Assembly (NCBI RefSeq): GCF_026241095.1
Contig: NZ_JAPFGB010000008.1
Span: 62,001 to 126,000 of the forward strand
DNA from: Saccharopolyspora sp. NFXS83
GTDB taxonomy: Bacteria; Actinomycetota; Actinomycetes; Mycobacteriales; Pseudonocardiaceae
Direction: 5' to 3'
Length of the DNA stretch: 64,000 nt
Positions 16,477 through 26,549 of this stretch are shown here, one piece after another. How positions within the stretch are numbered: the first letter of the stretch is position 1; each line of letters opens with the position of its first letter. The position numbers and the translations under genes are program-made. Under the pieces are notes generated by a model. That model did not search any database and was not told the DNA's origin. It was given only the letters and a program-made list of their open reading frames with translations.

Positions 16477-18861
16477 TCAGGACCACTTCCAATCGCGGAT
16501 CTCCGGCATGTCCTCGCCGTGCGTCGAGATGTAGTGCCGGTGTTCGATGAGCTTGCGGGTGAGCTCCTCCCGCGCGTACACGGCGTCCTCCCCCAACCGG
16601 GGCACCCGGTCGATCGCTTCGATGGCGAGGTGGAAGCGGTCGATCTCGTTGAGCACGCACATGTCGAACGGGGTCGTGGTGGTGCCCTCCTCCTTGTAGC
16701 CGCGCACGTGGATGTTGTCGTGGCCGTGGCGCCGGTAGGTCAGCCGGTGGATCAGCCACGGGTAGCCGTGGTAGCAGAAGATCACCGGCTTGTCCGAGGT
16801 GAACAGCGCGTCGAACTCCACATCGGTCAGCCCGTGCGGGTGTTCGCGAGGATCCTGCAACCGCATCAGGTCCACCACGTTGACCACCCGGACGCGCAGC
16901 CGCGGGAACCGCCGCCGCAGCAGGTCCACCGCGGCCAGCGTCTCCATCGTCGGCACGTCCCCGGCGCAGCCCAGCACCACGTCCGGCTCGCCGTCCTGGT
17001 CGTTGCTCGCCCAGTCCCAGATCCCGATGCCCTTGGTGCAGTGCACTACCGCGTCGTCCACGTCCAGGTATTGGGCGGCGGGCTGCTTGCCCGCGACGAT
17101 CACGTTGATGTAGTCCCTGCTGCGCAGGCAGTGGTCGGCCACCGACAGCAGCGTGTTCGCGTCCGGCGGCAGGTAGACCCGCACGATCTCGGCCTTCTTG
17201 TTCATCACGTGGTCGATGAACCCCGGGTCCTGGTGGGAGAAGCCGTTGTGGTCCTGGCGCCACACGTGCGAGGTGAGCAGGTAGTTCAGCGAGGCGATCG
17301 GCTGCCGCCACGCCAGCCCCGTGCTCACCTTCAGCCACTTCGCGTGCTGGTTCAGCATCGAGTCCACCAGGTGCGCGAACGCCTCGTAGCAGGAGAAGAA
17401 GCCGTGCCTGCCCGTGAGCAGGTAGCCCTCCAGCCAGCCCTGGCAGGTGTGCTCGGAGAGCACCTCCATGACCCGCCCGTCGGGTGCCAGCGACACGTCG
17501 CCCGGTTCGGACTCCGCCATCCACGCCCGCGACGTCGCCTCCAGCACCGCGCCGAGCCGGTTCGAATTGTTCTCGTCCGGCGCGAACACCCGGAAGTTCG
17601 CGGCGGAGCCGTTGAGCTCCATCGCGTCGCGCAGGAACGCGCCGAGCACCTGGGTCGCCTCACCCGTCGTCGTCCCCGGTTCGGTCACCGGGAGCCCGTA
17701 CTCGCGGAAGTCCGGCAACCGCAGCCCGCGCAGCAGCAGGCCGCCGTTGGCGTGCGGGTTGGCGCTCATCCGCCGGGCACCGCGCGGGTTGTGCTCCCGG
17801 ATCTCGCGCGCCGGCGCGCCGTCGGCGTCGAACAGGTCTTCCGGCGCGTAGCTGCGCAGCCAGTCCTCCAGCTGCCGCAGGTGGTCCGGGTCGTTGCGCG
17901 GATCGCCGAGCGGGATCTGGTGCGCGCGCCAGGTGCCTTCGATCTGCTGCCCGTCCACCACGGACGGTCCGGTCCAGCCCTTCGGCGTGCGCAGCACGAT
18001 CATCGGCCAGCGGGGTCGTTCGACGCCGCCGTCCTGGCGGGCGCGGCGCCGGAACCGTTCGATCTCGTCGAGGCAGGTGTCGAGGGTCGTCGCGAACAGG
18101 TGGTGCATCGTCGCCGGGTCCGAGCCCGAGACCAGGTGCGGCTCGTAGCCGTAGCCGCGCAGCAGGCTCACCAGCTCGTCCTCGGGGATGCGCGCCAGCA
18201 CCGCCGGACTGGCGATCTTGTAGCCGTTGAGGTGCAGGATCGGCAGCACCGCGCCGTCCCGCGCCGGGTCGAGGAACTTGTTCGAATGCCAGCTCGCCGC
18301 CAGCGGCCCCGTTTCGGCCTCGCCGTCGCCGATCACGCACGCCACGGTCAGGTCCGGGTTGTCGAACGCCGCACCGAACGCGTGCGCGAGCGAATAGCCC
18401 AGCTCACCGCCCTCGTTGATGGATCCCGGTGTTTCCGGCGCGGCGTGGCTCGGGATGCCGCCGGGGAACGAGAACTGCGTGACCAGGCGCCGCAGCCCCT
18501 CCTCGTCCTGCGCGACGTCCGGGTAGATCTCGCTGTAGGTGCCCTCCAGCCAGGCGGCGGCGACCACGCCCGGACCACCGTGGCCCGGCCCCGTCACGTA
18601 GATCATGTCCAGGTCACGGGCGCGGATCGCCCGGTTGAGGTGCGCGTACAGGAACGTGAGACCGGGCGTGGTGCCCCAGTGCCCGAGCAGCCGGGGTTTG
18701 ACGTGCTCGGGCCGCAGCGGCTCCCGCAGCAGCGGGTTGCCCATCAGGTAGATCTGCCCCGCGGAGAGGTAGTTCGCAGCCCGCCACCAGGTGTCGACCC
18801 GCTGGAGCTCGCGGGCGTCGAGGTGGTCGGGAGCGTCGGCTGACAGGGTCGGAATGCCCAT
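16477..18861 (-). CDS. xfp: Xylulose-5-phosphate/fructose-6-phosphate phosphoketolase
   Basis: The 794-residue thiamine-diphosphate enzyme splits xylulose 5-phosphate (and usually fructose 6-phosphate) into acetyl phosphate plus a sugar phosphate. Family stretches include [93 protein letters not shown], and [31 protein letters not shown] and [18 protein letters not shown] follow in the second half. The length is typical. ATG 18861 is the family start; the frame runs on into the dispersed repeat upstream, which is not coding. It leads the xfp-ackA operon. Confidence 0.96.
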   Translation of the reverse strand: MGIPTLSADAPDHLDARELQRVDTWWRAANYLSAGQIYLMGNPLLREPLRPEHVKPRLLGHWGTTPGLTFLYAHLNRAIRARDLDMIYVTGPGHGGPGVVAAAWLEGTYSEIYPDVAQDEEGLRRLVTQFSFPGGIPSHAAPETPGSINEGGELGYSLAHAFGAAFDNPDLTVACVIGDGEAETGPLAASWHSNKFLDPARDGAVLPILHLNGYKIASPAVLARIPEDELVSLLRGYGYEPHLVSGSDPATMHHLFATTLDTCLDEIERFRRRARQDGGVERPRWPMIVLRTPKGWTGPSVVDGQQIEGTWRAHQIPLGDPRNDPDHLRQLEDWLRSYAPEDLFDADGAPAREIREHNPRGARRMSANPHANGGLLLRGLRLPDFREYGLPVTEPGTTTGEATQVLGAFLRDAMELNGSAANFRVFAPDENNSNRLGAVLEATSRAWMAESEPGDVSLAPDGRVMEVLSEHTCQGWLEGYLLTGRHGFFSCYEAFAHLVDSMLNQHAKWLKVSTGLAWRQPIASLNYLLTSHVWRQDHNGFSHQDPGFIDHVMNKKAEIVRVYLPPDANTLLSVADHCLRSRDYINVIVAGKQPAAQYLDVDDAVVHCTKGIGIWDWASNDQDGEPDVVLGCAGDVPTMETLAAVDLLRRRFPRLRVRVVNVVDLMRLQDPREHPHGLTDVEFDALFTSDKPVIFCYHGYPWLIHRLTYRRHGHDNIHVRGYKEEGTTTTPFDMCVLNEIDRFHLAIEAIDRVPRLGEDAVYAREELTRKLIEHRHYISTHGEDMPEIRDWKWS

Positions 18862-18961
18862 CCGGGAACCTCCGGGGAACGCCGTGCGGTGTCCTTCACT
18901 CCGCAGCGTTCCCTGGTTTGCGTTGTGGCAACCGGAGGGGGTCGTTTGGCTTGGGTGGTGG

Positions 18962-19270
18962 GGTGGCGGAACCTCAGCGGCTTCCTCGCTGCGGGATCTT
19001 TTTCCCAAGTGGCTCCGCCACGAGGGAAAAAGCTGTCCTCGCGAGGAAGCCGCTGAGAACCCGCGGGTGGGCGGCTTTTCGACGTGGGCTATGCGCTGGC
19101 GCGCATACAGGCACGGCCTTCGGCCGCAAAGCAAGCGGGCTTCGCCGCCCACTGCACGGCCTTCGGCCGCCAGGCACGGCTTTGCCGCGAGGATTCGGCT
19201 TTGCCGGACGGCATGGACTTCAGGCGCGAGGTGGGCTTCGCTTCGCGTGCGCTTGCGGCTTCGCCGTTGA
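18962..19270 (+). repeat. Dispersed structured repeat, copy 1
   Basis: This is the first of three copies of an intergenic element. The core (18966-19090) forms a long hairpin. Outer arms CTCAGCGGCTTCCTCGC (18973-18989) and GCGAGGAAGCCGCTGAG (19041-19057) pair perfectly, and the inner arms TTTTTCCC (18999-19006) and GGGAAAAA (19024-19031) close on GTGGC-TCC-GCCAC. A conserved tail, ACCCGCGGGTGG then CTTTTCGACGTGGGCT, is followed by several small hairpins such as CGGCCTTCGGCCG. It lies between the 3' end of the Gfo/Idh gene and the 5' end of xfp. Homologous copies are at 33900-34150 and 57110-57330. Confidence 0.9.
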
Positions 19271-19287
19271 GTGGGTTTCGGTGGCCG

Positions 19288-20337
19288 TCAGCTCAGGTGG
19301 ACGATTTCGCCCTTGGTGGCGGAGTGGCGGGCTGCTTCGATGATCTCCAGGCCTGCGATGGCGTCGGACGGGTCCACCGGTAGCGGTGCGCCGTCGCGCA
19401 AGGCGGTGACCAGGAGGTCGTAGAACTCGGGGTAGGCACCCGGCTCGGTGGGCACCGGCGCGGAGCCCTCGACGGTGCCGAGCACGCCGTGCAGCTCCTC
19501 GGGTTCGACGCCCCAGTCCGCGCCGGGAAGTTCACCGGCGCGCAACGCCGCTTCCTGCGGGTCCAAGCCGAACTTCGTGTAACCGGCGCGGTCGCCCAGC
19601 ACCCGCAGCCGGGGGCCGTGCTGCGCGGTGAACTTGCCGACCCACAGGTGCGACCGCACTCCGCTGACGTGGGTGAGCGCGACGAACGAGTCGTCGTCGA
19701 CTTCGCTGCCCGGCCTGCGGGCGTCCACTTCGGCGTAGACGGACGCGACCGGGCCGAACAGCGCCAGCGCCTGGTCGATCAGGTGGCTGCCCAGGTCGTA
19801 GAGCACGCCGCCCGCCTCCTCCGGGCCGCCGGATTCGCGCCAGCCCGCCTTCGGCCGCGGCACCCAGCGCTCGAACCGGGACTCGAAGCGGTGCACCCGG
19901 CCCAGCTCCCCGGCGTCGATGAGCCCGGCGAGGGTGCGGAAGTCGTTGTCCCAGCGGCGGTTCTGGAACACGGTCAGCGGCAGTTCCCGGCGCCGCGCCT
20001 CGGCGACGAGTTCGCGCGCCGCGGCGGCGGTGGGGGCGAACGGCTTGTCCACCACGACCGGCAGCCCGGCGCCCAGCGCCTCGGTGGTGTGCTCGACGTG
20101 CAGCCCGTTCGGGCTGGCCACCACGACCAGGTCCAGGTCGCCGCGCGCCAGCATCGCGGGAACGTCGTCGACCACCGCGGTGCCCGGGTGGCGGGTCTCG
20201 ATCTCCTTGCGCCGCTCCGGATTCCTGGTGACCACTGTGGACAGTTCCAGGCCGGGGTTCGACGCGATCAGCGGCGCGTGGAACACCGCCCCGGCGATGC
20301 CGTACCCGACCAACCCGACCCGCAGCGCAGCACTCAT
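19288..20337 (-). CDS. Gfo/Idh/MocA-family oxidoreductase
   Basis: The 349-residue NAD(P)-dependent sugar/inositol-type dehydrogenase starts with the Rossmann motif VGLVGYGIAGAVFHAPLI. It carries the family's cofactor/active-site stretch VVVDKPFAPTAAAARELVAEA, with the conserved Lys-Pro (EKP-like, here DKP) near residue 98. FQNRRWDNDFRTL and GGVLYDLGSHLIDQALALFG match the YdgJ-like subgroup. The substrate is not evident. The ATG lacks a strong Shine-Dalgarno. It is 23 bp from the response regulator in the same direction, so it could be the last gene of that operon or separate. Confidence 0.9.
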   Translation of the reverse strand: MSAALRVGLVGYGIAGAVFHAPLIASNPGLELSTVVTRNPERRKEIETRHPGTAVVDDVPAMLARGDLDLVVVASPNGLHVEHTTEALGAGLPVVVDKPFAPTAAAARELVAEARRRELPLTVFQNRRWDNDFRTLAGLIDAGELGRVHRFESRFERWVPRPKAGWRESGGPEEAGGVLYDLGSHLIDQALALFGPVASVYAEVDARRPGSEVDDDSFVALTHVSGVRSHLWVGKFTAQHGPRLRVLGDRAGYTKFGLDPQEAALRAGELPGADWGVEPEELHGVLGTVEGSAPVPTEPGAYPEFYDLLVTALRDGAPLPVDPSDAIAGLEIIEAARHSATKGEIVHLS

Positions 20338-20360
20338 GCCGCCATTACATCAAGCGCAGG

Positions 20361-21056
20361 TCAGACCGACGCTTCGGGACCGTTGACCTGGCCGGGCGAG
20401 ACCAGCCCGGTCTCGTAGGCGGTGATCACCAGCTGGGTGCGCGAGCTCAGGTGCAGCTTCTGCATCACGTGGTACAGGTGCGATTTCACCGTCAGCTCGG
20501 CCAAGCCCAGGTTCCGCGCGATGTCGGCGTTGGAGCCGCCGCGCGCGACCTCCAGCAGCACGTCCAGCTCGCGGTTGGTGAGCCCGCTGAGCTCCGTCGA
20601 CGCGTCCCGCACCCCCAACGACGCGAACCGGTTGAGCAGCCGCCGCGTCACGCGCGGAGCGAGCAGCGCCTCCCCGGCCGCGACCGTGTGCACGGCGCGG
20701 ACCAGTTCCTCCGGTGGGGCGTCCTTGAGCAGGAATCCGCTCGCGCCCGCCCGAAGCGCCGCGTACACGTACTCGTCGAGGTCGTGCACGGTGAGCATGA
20801 TGACCGACGTCGCGCCCTCGGTGGCGGTGAGGATCTCGCGGGCCGCGGTGATGCCGTCCATCCCGGGCATCCGCACGTCCATCAGCACCACGTCCGGGCG
20901 GCGCCTGCGCACCGCCGACACCGCCGCGGCACCGTCCTCGGCTTCGGCGAGGACTCGCAGATCGGGTTCGGCGGACAGCAGCGCCACCAGGCCCGCGCGG
21001 ATCATCGCTTGATCGTCGGCGACGAGCACGGTCGTTTCCGCGGGGGACTCCACCAC
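20361..21056 (-). CDS. NarL/LuxR-family response regulator
   Basis: The 231-residue regulator has a receiver domain (residues about 9-125) with phospho-acceptor Asp60 in VVLMDVRMPGMDG, Thr/Lys switch residues in VIMLTVHD and FLLKDA, and a LuxR-type HTH (about 160-220; LTNRELDVLLEVARGGSNADIA). It should bind DNA when phosphorylated by the adjacent histidine kinase. Tandem GTG codons at the start follow GGAGGAGG. The kinase lies 54 bp upstream on the same strand, forming a two-component operon. Target genes are unknown; Gfo/Idh downstream is a candidate. Confidence 0.93.
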   Translation of the reverse strand: MVESPAETTVLVADDQAMIRAGLVALLSAEPDLRVLAEAEDGAAAVSAVRRRRPDVVLMDVRMPGMDGITAAREILTATEGATSVIMLTVHDLDEYVYAALRAGASGFLLKDAPPEELVRAVHTVAAGEALLAPRVTRRLLNRFASLGVRDASTELSGLTNRELDVLLEVARGGSNADIARNLGLAELTVKSHLYHVMQKLHLSSRTQLVITAYETGLVSPGQVNGPEASV

Positions 21057-21110
21057 GGACCTCCTCCGTTCGGGCCGCCGCTCGCCGGTCGGAACCGGCG
21101 TATTTACGGG

Positions 21111-22358
21111 TCAGGCAAGGTCCGAATGTTCCGGGCACGGTAGCACGGCCGCCAAGTGGAATCCGTTGGAAACCGGGTGCGCAGTGAACGTGCCGCCCAG
21201 CAGCGCGACCCGTTCCCGCAGCCCGATCAGGCCTCGCCCGGAACCGCCGCCGCGAGCCGGTGACAACGCGGGCACCTTCACCGCCAGCGAACGAGCGAAG
21301 TTGTCCGGACCGGTGGCGTGGTTGGTGACCTCCAGCCGCAGGCCGCCGTTGCCGTAGTCCAGCAGGACCCGCGCGTACCCGGTGCCCGCGTGCTTGAGCA
21401 CGTTGGTCACCGCCTCCTGCACGATGCGGTAGGCGGCCATCTCCACACCGGGCCCCAGCTCGCGCACCTCGCCGCGGCGATCCAGCCGCCACACCACGCC
21501 GGTGCCGCGCACCGATTCCACCAAGTGGTCCACCCGGTGCAGACCGGGCGCGGGCTGCCGTCCGGGACCGTCGTCGGCACCGACGGCCGAACCCGGCTCC
21601 GGGTCCTCCCGCAACCGGCCCAGCAGGCCGCGGAGTTCGCCGAGCGCGGCCCGCGACGTGTGCTCAAGCTCCCGCAACGTCTGCTCGGCGTGCCCCGGAT
21701 CGCGGTCGACGAGTGCGCGGGCGACACCCGCGCGCAACGCCACCACGGACAGGTTGTGCGAAACGATGTCGTGGAACTCGCGGGCTATCCGCGCCCGCTC
21801 CCCCGCGACCGCCTCCGCGGCGAGCTGGTCCCGCGCCTGGTCGAGGAGTTCCACCGTGTGCTCCAGCTGAGCCGCCCGCCGCCGGCTGAGCCGCACCGCG
21901 TAGGCCAGGCCGACGACCATGAACAGGTCGATGGAAGCCATCACGGTGCTCACGATCGCGGACAGCGGCGGATCGCCCCACGAATACAGCACCGGCCAGA
22001 GCATCGCGAGAACCGTGGCCACCACGGCGCCCACGATCCCACCTCGCTGGCACACCGAGTACACGCCCACCAGGATCGCGAAGTTCAGCGGGTTCTCCGG
22101 CACCCCGACCAGGGTGAGCGTCGTGGCCGCGGCGAGGCTGCCCAGCAGCGCCACCCACGGCAACTTGCGCCGCAGCACCAGCAGCGTGAACGCGGGCACG
22201 CTGATCAGCATCATCGACCACCAGGGACGACCCGGCGGCCCTGGTGATTCGAGATGCAGGATCAGCGCGTGCATCACGGTGAACAGCACGACCATCGCGA
22301 GGTCGAGCAGGAACGCTCGCTTCACCAAGGCATTCGGCACGCCCAGCAGTATGCGCAC
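21111..22358 (-). CDS. DesK/NarX-type sensor histidine kinase
   Basis: The 415-residue kinase has four to five membrane segments in residues about 15-155, then a HisKA_3 dimerisation helix with His196 in ARIAREFHDIVSHNLSVV. The ATPase domain follows with N-box YRIVQEAVTNVLKHAG and G-box GRGLIGLRERVALLGG. There is no large extracytoplasmic domain, so the signal is probably sensed within or near the membrane. The GTG start is preceded by GAGG at 7 bp. It forms a pair with the response regulator immediately downstream. Confidence 0.93.
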   Translation of the reverse strand: MRILLGVPNALVKRAFLLDLAMVVLFTVMHALILHLESPGPPGRPWWSMMLISVPAFTLLVLRRKLPWVALLGSLAAATTLTLVGVPENPLNFAILVGVYSVCQRGGIVGAVVATVLAMLWPVLYSWGDPPLSAIVSTVMASIDLFMVVGLAYAVRLSRRRAAQLEHTVELLDQARDQLAAEAVAGERARIAREFHDIVSHNLSVVALRAGVARALVDRDPGHAEQTLRELEHTSRAALGELRGLLGRLREDPEPGSAVGADDGPGRQPAPGLHRVDHLVESVRGTGVVWRLDRRGEVRELGPGVEMAAYRIVQEAVTNVLKHAGTGYARVLLDYGNGGLRLEVTNHATGPDNFARSLAVKVPALSPARGGGSGRGLIGLRERVALLGGTFTAHPVSNGFHLAAVLPCPEHSDLA

Positions 22359-22373
22359 ACCGAGCCTCGATAA

Positions 22374-23003
22374 TCAGTAGCCTCGGGCCACCCAATCGTC
22401 GAACTGGGGCAATACCTCGCCGATCGTGGTGCTCTCCCCGTGACCGGGGTGCACGGTCGTGACCTCGGGCAGCGTCAGCAACCGGTCCCGGATGGATTCG
22501 ACGAGCACGCCGAAGTCCGAGTAGGAACGCCCGGTCGCACCCGGCCCACCGGCGAACAAGGTGTCACCCGTGAACACGGTCCCCAGGTCAGCCGAGTACA
22601 GGCACACCGAACCCGGCGCGTGCCCCGGCGTGTGCAGCACCTGCAGGCCGGTGCCGGCGACGCCGATCACCTGCCGGTCCGCGAGCCCGCGCTCCGGTTC
22701 CCGGTCCGGGTGGGTCAGCCGCCACAGCTCCAAGTCCTCCGGGTGCAGGAAGATCGGCGCCCCGACCTCCGCCGCCAGCTCCGGTGCCTTGCGCACGTGG
22801 TCGTCGTGGGCGTGCGTGGCGAGGATCGCCAGCACGCTGCGCCCGGCGATCAGCCCCTTGATCGCCTCGACGTCGTGCGGGACGTCGATGACGACGCACT
22901 CGGTGTCGTCGCCGACGACCCACGCGTTGTTGTCCACGTCGAAGGTCTGGCCGTCCAGCGAGAACGTGCCGGACGTCGTGGTGTGGTCGATCCGCGCGGC
23001 CAT
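22374..23003 (-). CDS. MBL-fold hydrolase, mycothiol-linked
   Basis: The 209-residue metallo-beta-lactamase-fold protein has the metal motif THAHDDH (LATHAHDDHVRKAPEL), then HTPGHAPGSVCLY, FTGDTLFAGGPG and TVHPGHGESTTIG. It is glyoxalase-II-like. Its ATG overlaps the TGA of the mycothiol dehydrogenase by one base (TGATG), so translation is coupled. The pairing of these two genes is conserved in mycothiol-making actinobacteria, where the hydrolase is expected to act on S-formylmycothiol or a similar thioester (inference from context). Confidence 0.9.
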   Translation of the reverse strand: MAARIDHTTTSGTFSLDGQTFDVDNNAWVVGDDTECVVIDVPHDVEAIKGLIAGRSVLAILATHAHDDHVRKAPELAAEVGAPIFLHPEDLELWRLTHPDREPERGLADRQVIGVAGTGLQVLHTPGHAPGSVCLYSADLGTVFTGDTLFAGGPGATGRSYSDFGVLVESIRDRLLTLPEVTTVHPGHGESTTIGEVLPQFDDWVARGY

Positions 23004-24085
23004 CAGAAGACCACCACCGAACGCAGCACTTCGCCGTCGTGCATCTTCGCGAACGCCGATTCGACCTGGTCCAGCGAGATCTCCTCGGTCACGAACTTCT
23101 CCAGCGGCAGCTTGCCCTGCTGGTAGAGCTCGGTGAGCATCGGGAAGTCCCTGCTGGGCAGGCAATCCCCGTACCAGGAGGACTTCAGTGAACCCCCGCG
23201 GGAGAACACGTCCTGCAGCGGCAGCTCCAGCTTCATGTCCGGAGTGGGCACCCCGACGAGCACCACGGTGCCCGCGAGGTCGCGCGCGTAGAACGCCTGC
23301 TCGTAGGTCGCGGGCACGCCGACGGCGTCGATCACGATGTCCGCGCCGAACCCGTCGGTGAGTTCGCGGATCGCCTCCACGGTGTTCGCCTCGGAGGCGT
23401 TGACGGTGTGGGTCGCGCCGAACTGCTTCGCCCACTCCAGCTTCGCCGGGTCGGTGTCCACCGCGATGACGCGCCGCGCACCGGCCAGGTTCGCCCCGGC
23501 CACCGCGCCGTCGCCGACGCCGCCGCATCCGATGACGGCGACCGTGTCACCCGGACCCGCGCCGCCGGTATTGACGGCCGCTCCGATACCGGCCATCACC
23601 CCGCAGCCCAGCAGGCCGACCACGGCCGCCCGCGCCGCCGGGTCGACCTTGGTGCACTGACCCGCGTGCACCAGCGTCTTCTCCGCGAACGCGCCGATGC
23701 CCAGCGCCGGGGACAGCGGGGTCCCGTCGGTGAGCGTCATCGGCTGCGACGCGTTGTGCGTGTCGAAGCAGTACTGCGGGCGCCCGCGCTTGCAGGCGCG
23801 GCACACCCCGCACACCGCGCGCCAGTTGAGGACCACGAAGTCACCCGGTTCGACGTCGTGGACACCGTCGCCGACGGCCTCCACGACACCGGCCGCTTCG
23901 TGCCCGAGCAGGAACGGGTAGTCGTCGTTGATGCCGCCTTCCCGGTAGTGCAGGTCGGTGTGGCAGACGCCGCACGCCTGCACCCGCACCACCGCCTCAC
24001 CCGGTCCCGGATCGGGGACCCGGATGTCGACGACCTCGACCGGCGCTCCCTTGCCGGTCGCCACGACCGCGCGAACCTCGGTCAC
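23003..24085 (-). CDS. mscR: S-(hydroxymethyl)mycothiol dehydrogenase
   Basis: The 360-residue zinc alcohol dehydrogenase oxidises the formaldehyde-mycothiol adduct and may also act on S-nitrosomycothiol. Catalytic zinc ligands are Cys41 (CGVCHTD) and His62-Glu63 (LLGHEAAG), and structural zinc Cys92, 95, 98 and 106 lie in [15 protein letters not shown]. The Rossmann motif is [21 protein letters not shown]. The [17 protein letters not shown] stretch near the C-terminus is typical of MscR. GTG 24085 follows GGAGG at 7 bp. It is the first gene of an operon with the MBL-fold hydrolase and indicates a mycothiol-producing actinobacterium. Confidence 0.94.
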   Translation of the reverse strand: MTEVRAVVATGKGAPVEVVDIRVPDPGPGEAVVRVQACGVCHTDLHYREGGINDDYPFLLGHEAAGVVEAVGDGVHDVEPGDFVVLNWRAVCGVCRACKRGRPQYCFDTHNASQPMTLTDGTPLSPALGIGAFAEKTLVHAGQCTKVDPAARAAVVGLLGCGVMAGIGAAVNTGGAGPGDTVAVIGCGGVGDGAVAGANLAGARRVIAVDTDPAKLEWAKQFGATHTVNASEANTVEAIRELTDGFGADIVIDAVGVPATYEQAFYARDLAGTVVLVGVPTPDMKLELPLQDVFSRGGSLKSSWYGDCLPSRDFPMLTELYQQGKLPLEKFVTEEISLDQVESAFAKMHDGEVLRSVVVF

Positions 24086-24344
24086 GAACACCTCCAGAAC
24101 TGTGTTTTCACTGCTCGTCCGGCCGGAACGGGCCGGTTGCGGGCGCTGTCGCGAACATGGTCGGAAATGCGCATATCGACATCTCCGGACGATCACCGAC
24201 CATACCCCCCGATCGGCCGTAGCCCCCGAGCGCTCGACTGCGGTTCCGTCTGTGGGAACGCGCCGCGCGACAGGGCCGCTTCGACACGTTGTGTGAACCT
24301 GCGACTACTGTACGGTGTCGCCGACGGAGAACGAGGAGCACACC

Positions 24345-25157
24345 ATGGTCGACGCGCAGCGCCTGTTGTCCAGGGAAATGGACATCGACCGGCCTTGCGC
24401 GGCGCGGATCTACGACGCGTTCCTCGGCGGTGGCCACAACTTCGGCGTGGAGCGCGAGTTCGCCGAGCGGTTGCAGACGGCCATGCCCGGCGTGGCCGGG
24501 GTGTTCCGGGAGAACCGGGCGTTCCTGCGCCGCTCCGTGGAGCACCTGCTGGCGCGCGGTGTGCGGCAGTTCGTCGAACTCGGCTCGGGGATACCCACGA
24601 TCGGTCACGTGCACGAGGTCGCGCTCCGCCGCACCCGGCGGTTCAGCGTGCTGTACGTGGACAACGAGCCGCTGACCGTGGCGCACAGCAGACCGCTGCT
24701 CGACGACGAACCGCGGGCGGCGATCATCCACGCCGACATCCGGGATCCGGAGGCGATCCTGGGCTCACCGGAGGCGGCGGACCTGATCGACTTCGAGCAG
24801 CCCGTGGCGCTGGTGATGTCGGCGGTGCTGCACTTCCTCGACGACGCCGACGATCCGCTCCGGCTGGTGCGCACCTACCAGGACGCGGTCGCGCCCGGCA
24901 GCGCGTTGATGATCTCGCACCTGACCGGCAGCGAGGAACCGGAACCGATGAACCTGCTCACGGCGTTCTACACCGAAACGGCCGATCCGATGGTGGCGCG
25001 CCCGGCGGAGTGGATCGCGGAGTGCTTCGCCGGGTTCGAGCCGCAGGCACCCGGCACCTGCTACATCGGCGACTGGCGCCCGGAACCGGACCAGCCGACC
25101 CACCGGCATCCGCGCTACCGGATCATGCACGGCGGCGTCGCGCGCAAACCCCGCTAG
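24345..25157 (+). CDS. SAM-dependent methyltransferase, SAV2177/DUF574 type
   Basis: The 270-residue protein matches the actinobacterial Methyltransf_19 family. Stretches include DIDRPCAARIYDAFLGGGHNF near the N-terminus, the SAM-binding region RQFVELGSGIPTIGHVHE, VLYVDNEPLTVAHSR, and VALVMSAVLHFLDDADDP. WIAECFAGFEPQAPG lies near the C-terminus. The family is abundant in Streptomyces and Pseudonocardiaceae, but its substrates are unknown. ATG 24345 follows CGAGGAGCACACC; GTG 24315 is a less likely alternative. The stop overlaps the end of the convergent MFS gene by 4 bp. Confidence 0.9.
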   Translation: MVDAQRLLSREMDIDRPCAARIYDAFLGGGHNFGVEREFAERLQTAMPGVAGVFRENRAFLRRSVEHLLARGVRQFVELGSGIPTIGHVHEVALRRTRRFSVLYVDNEPLTVAHSRPLLDDEPRAAIIHADIRDPEAILGSPEAADLIDFEQPVALVMSAVLHFLDDADDPLRLVRTYQDAVAPGSALMISHLTGSEEPEPMNLLTAFYTETADPMVARPAEWIAECFAGFEPQAPGTCYIGDWRPEPDQPTHRHPRYRIMHGGVARKPR

Positions 25158-26350
25158 GGAGTTCCCGCCGACCCGGTCGGCCGCACGAACAGCAGCAGGA
25201 TCCCGGCGACGATCGCGGCGACGCCCGCGGCCAGCCAGGCCGAGGTGAGGCCCGCGTGCTCGCCGAGGAAGCCGAACAGCAGCGGGCCCGCGCTACCGCC
25301 GAAGTAGATTCCCGTCTGGGTGAACGAGGTCGCGCTCGCCACCCGGTCCGGCGCGATCTTGGCGACGGAGAAGTTCAGCAGCCCCGGCCACGCCCATCCG
25401 GCGCCGAAGCCGACGGACACGCCGATCAGGAACAGCGCCGGGGAGTCCAGCGCCATCAGCCCGTACCCGAGCGAGCCGACGACCAGCATGATCGTGATGA
25501 GCCGCAGCAGGTTCACGTCCCACCGGTCGGCGACCACTCCGGCGAGCAGCCGGATGGTGAGCCCGGCCGCCGAACCCAGCGAGAGCACCAGCCCGGCCGC
25601 CGACGGGCTGAACCCCACGTCGACGGCGGTGGTCGTGACGAAGGCCCCCAGCGCGTTGGCCGCCGCCGAGCCGAGGCCGCCCGCGATGGCGATCAGCAGC
25701 AGCGCCCCGAACCGGGACTCACCGCTCGTCCCGGTCGAGGAGGTCCGGGTGGACCGCTCCGCCGCGGGCAGCGACGGCACCGCGAGCGCGGCGAGCAGGC
25801 CGAGCACTCCGGCGAACACGAACACCCAGCGCCAGCCGATGGTGAGCGCGATGGCCGGCACCGCGACCCCCGCCAGCAGCGTCGCGGCCGGGATGGACGA
25901 CTGCTTGACGCCGAATCCCATGCCGCGCCGGTTCGCGGGCACGCCCTGGGTGATCAGCAGGTTCGCGGCGGGCTGCGCCAAGGAGTTCGGCAGTCCGGAC
26001 AGGCACAGCAGCGCCAGCAGCCAGCCCGAGTCCTGCACCGAGGCGATGCCCAGCAGGCACAGGGCGCTGCCCGCGGCGCCGATGCGCATGGCCAGGCGGG
26101 AACCGATGCGTTCCACGACCCAGCCCATGAAGCGGGAGGCGATCGCCGCGACGGCGAAGAACCCGGCGGCGGCTCCGCCGAGCAGCGCCGCGCCGAAACC
26201 GAGTTCGCGTTGCAGCTGCACGCCGAGCCCTCCGACGAGGAACACGGGGAACACGCCGACGGTGACGACCGCCGCGACCGAGGACAGCACCCGAACGGGC
26301 CCGACCGGGAGTGCGCGCGGGTGACTGCCGTTGACCACCGCTGCGGGCAT
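25154..26350 (-). CDS. MFS transporter
   Basis: The 398-residue inner-membrane protein shows about twelve hydrophobic segments with a charged central loop (AERSTRTSSTGTSGESRF) between halves. The loop between segments 2 and 3 has the MFS-like GWVVERIGSRLAMRIG. The overall pattern resembles CynX/NimT-type and other small-molecule transporters. ATG is preceded by GAGGAGG. It is divergent from the amidase at 26550 and could export or import a substrate related to it, but this is only inference. Confidence 0.88.
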   Translation of the reverse strand: MPAAVVNGSHPRALPVGPVRVLSSVAAVVTVGVFPVFLVGGLGVQLQRELGFGAALLGGAAAGFFAVAAIASRFMGWVVERIGSRLAMRIGAAGSALCLLGIASVQDSGWLLALLCLSGLPNSLAQPAANLLITQGVPANRRGMGFGVKQSSIPAATLLAGVAVPAIALTIGWRWVFVFAGVLGLLAALAVPSLPAAERSTRTSSTGTSGESRFGALLLIAIAGGLGSAAANALGAFVTTTAVDVGFSPSAAGLVLSLGSAAGLTIRLLAGVVADRWDVNLLRLITIMLVVGSLGYGLMALDSPALFLIGVSVGFGAGWAWPGLLNFSVAKIAPDRVASATSFTQTGIYFGGSAGPLLFGFLGEHAGLTSAWLAAGVAAIVAGILLLFVRPTGSAGTP

Positions 26351-26549
26351 CGGTCCTCCTCTGTTCGGAGCCGGGCAGGCTCGTCGCCAGCGTGTGAACC
26401 GGCGAAGCGTTTAGCAACGCTAACGTGACGCATGCCTCCGGGTGAGCACTCGAATGCGCTCGCAACCGGCCTTGACGGGGTACCCGTGCACGCGACACGG
26501 TCAACGGGTGACCGGATCCGGTCACGATCGGATTCGGGCGGGAGGCCGG

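Noticed and set aside
15586-18843. A 1085-residue open frame on the plus strand
   Set aside because: It is antisense to xfp and ackA, is rich in Arg/His/Val/Gln as expected for a shadow of GC-rich codons, and has no recognisable domain.
23408-26428. A 1006-residue plus frame
   Set aside because: It crosses mscR, the methyltransferase (other frame) and the MFS gene; the real genes have clear family motifs.
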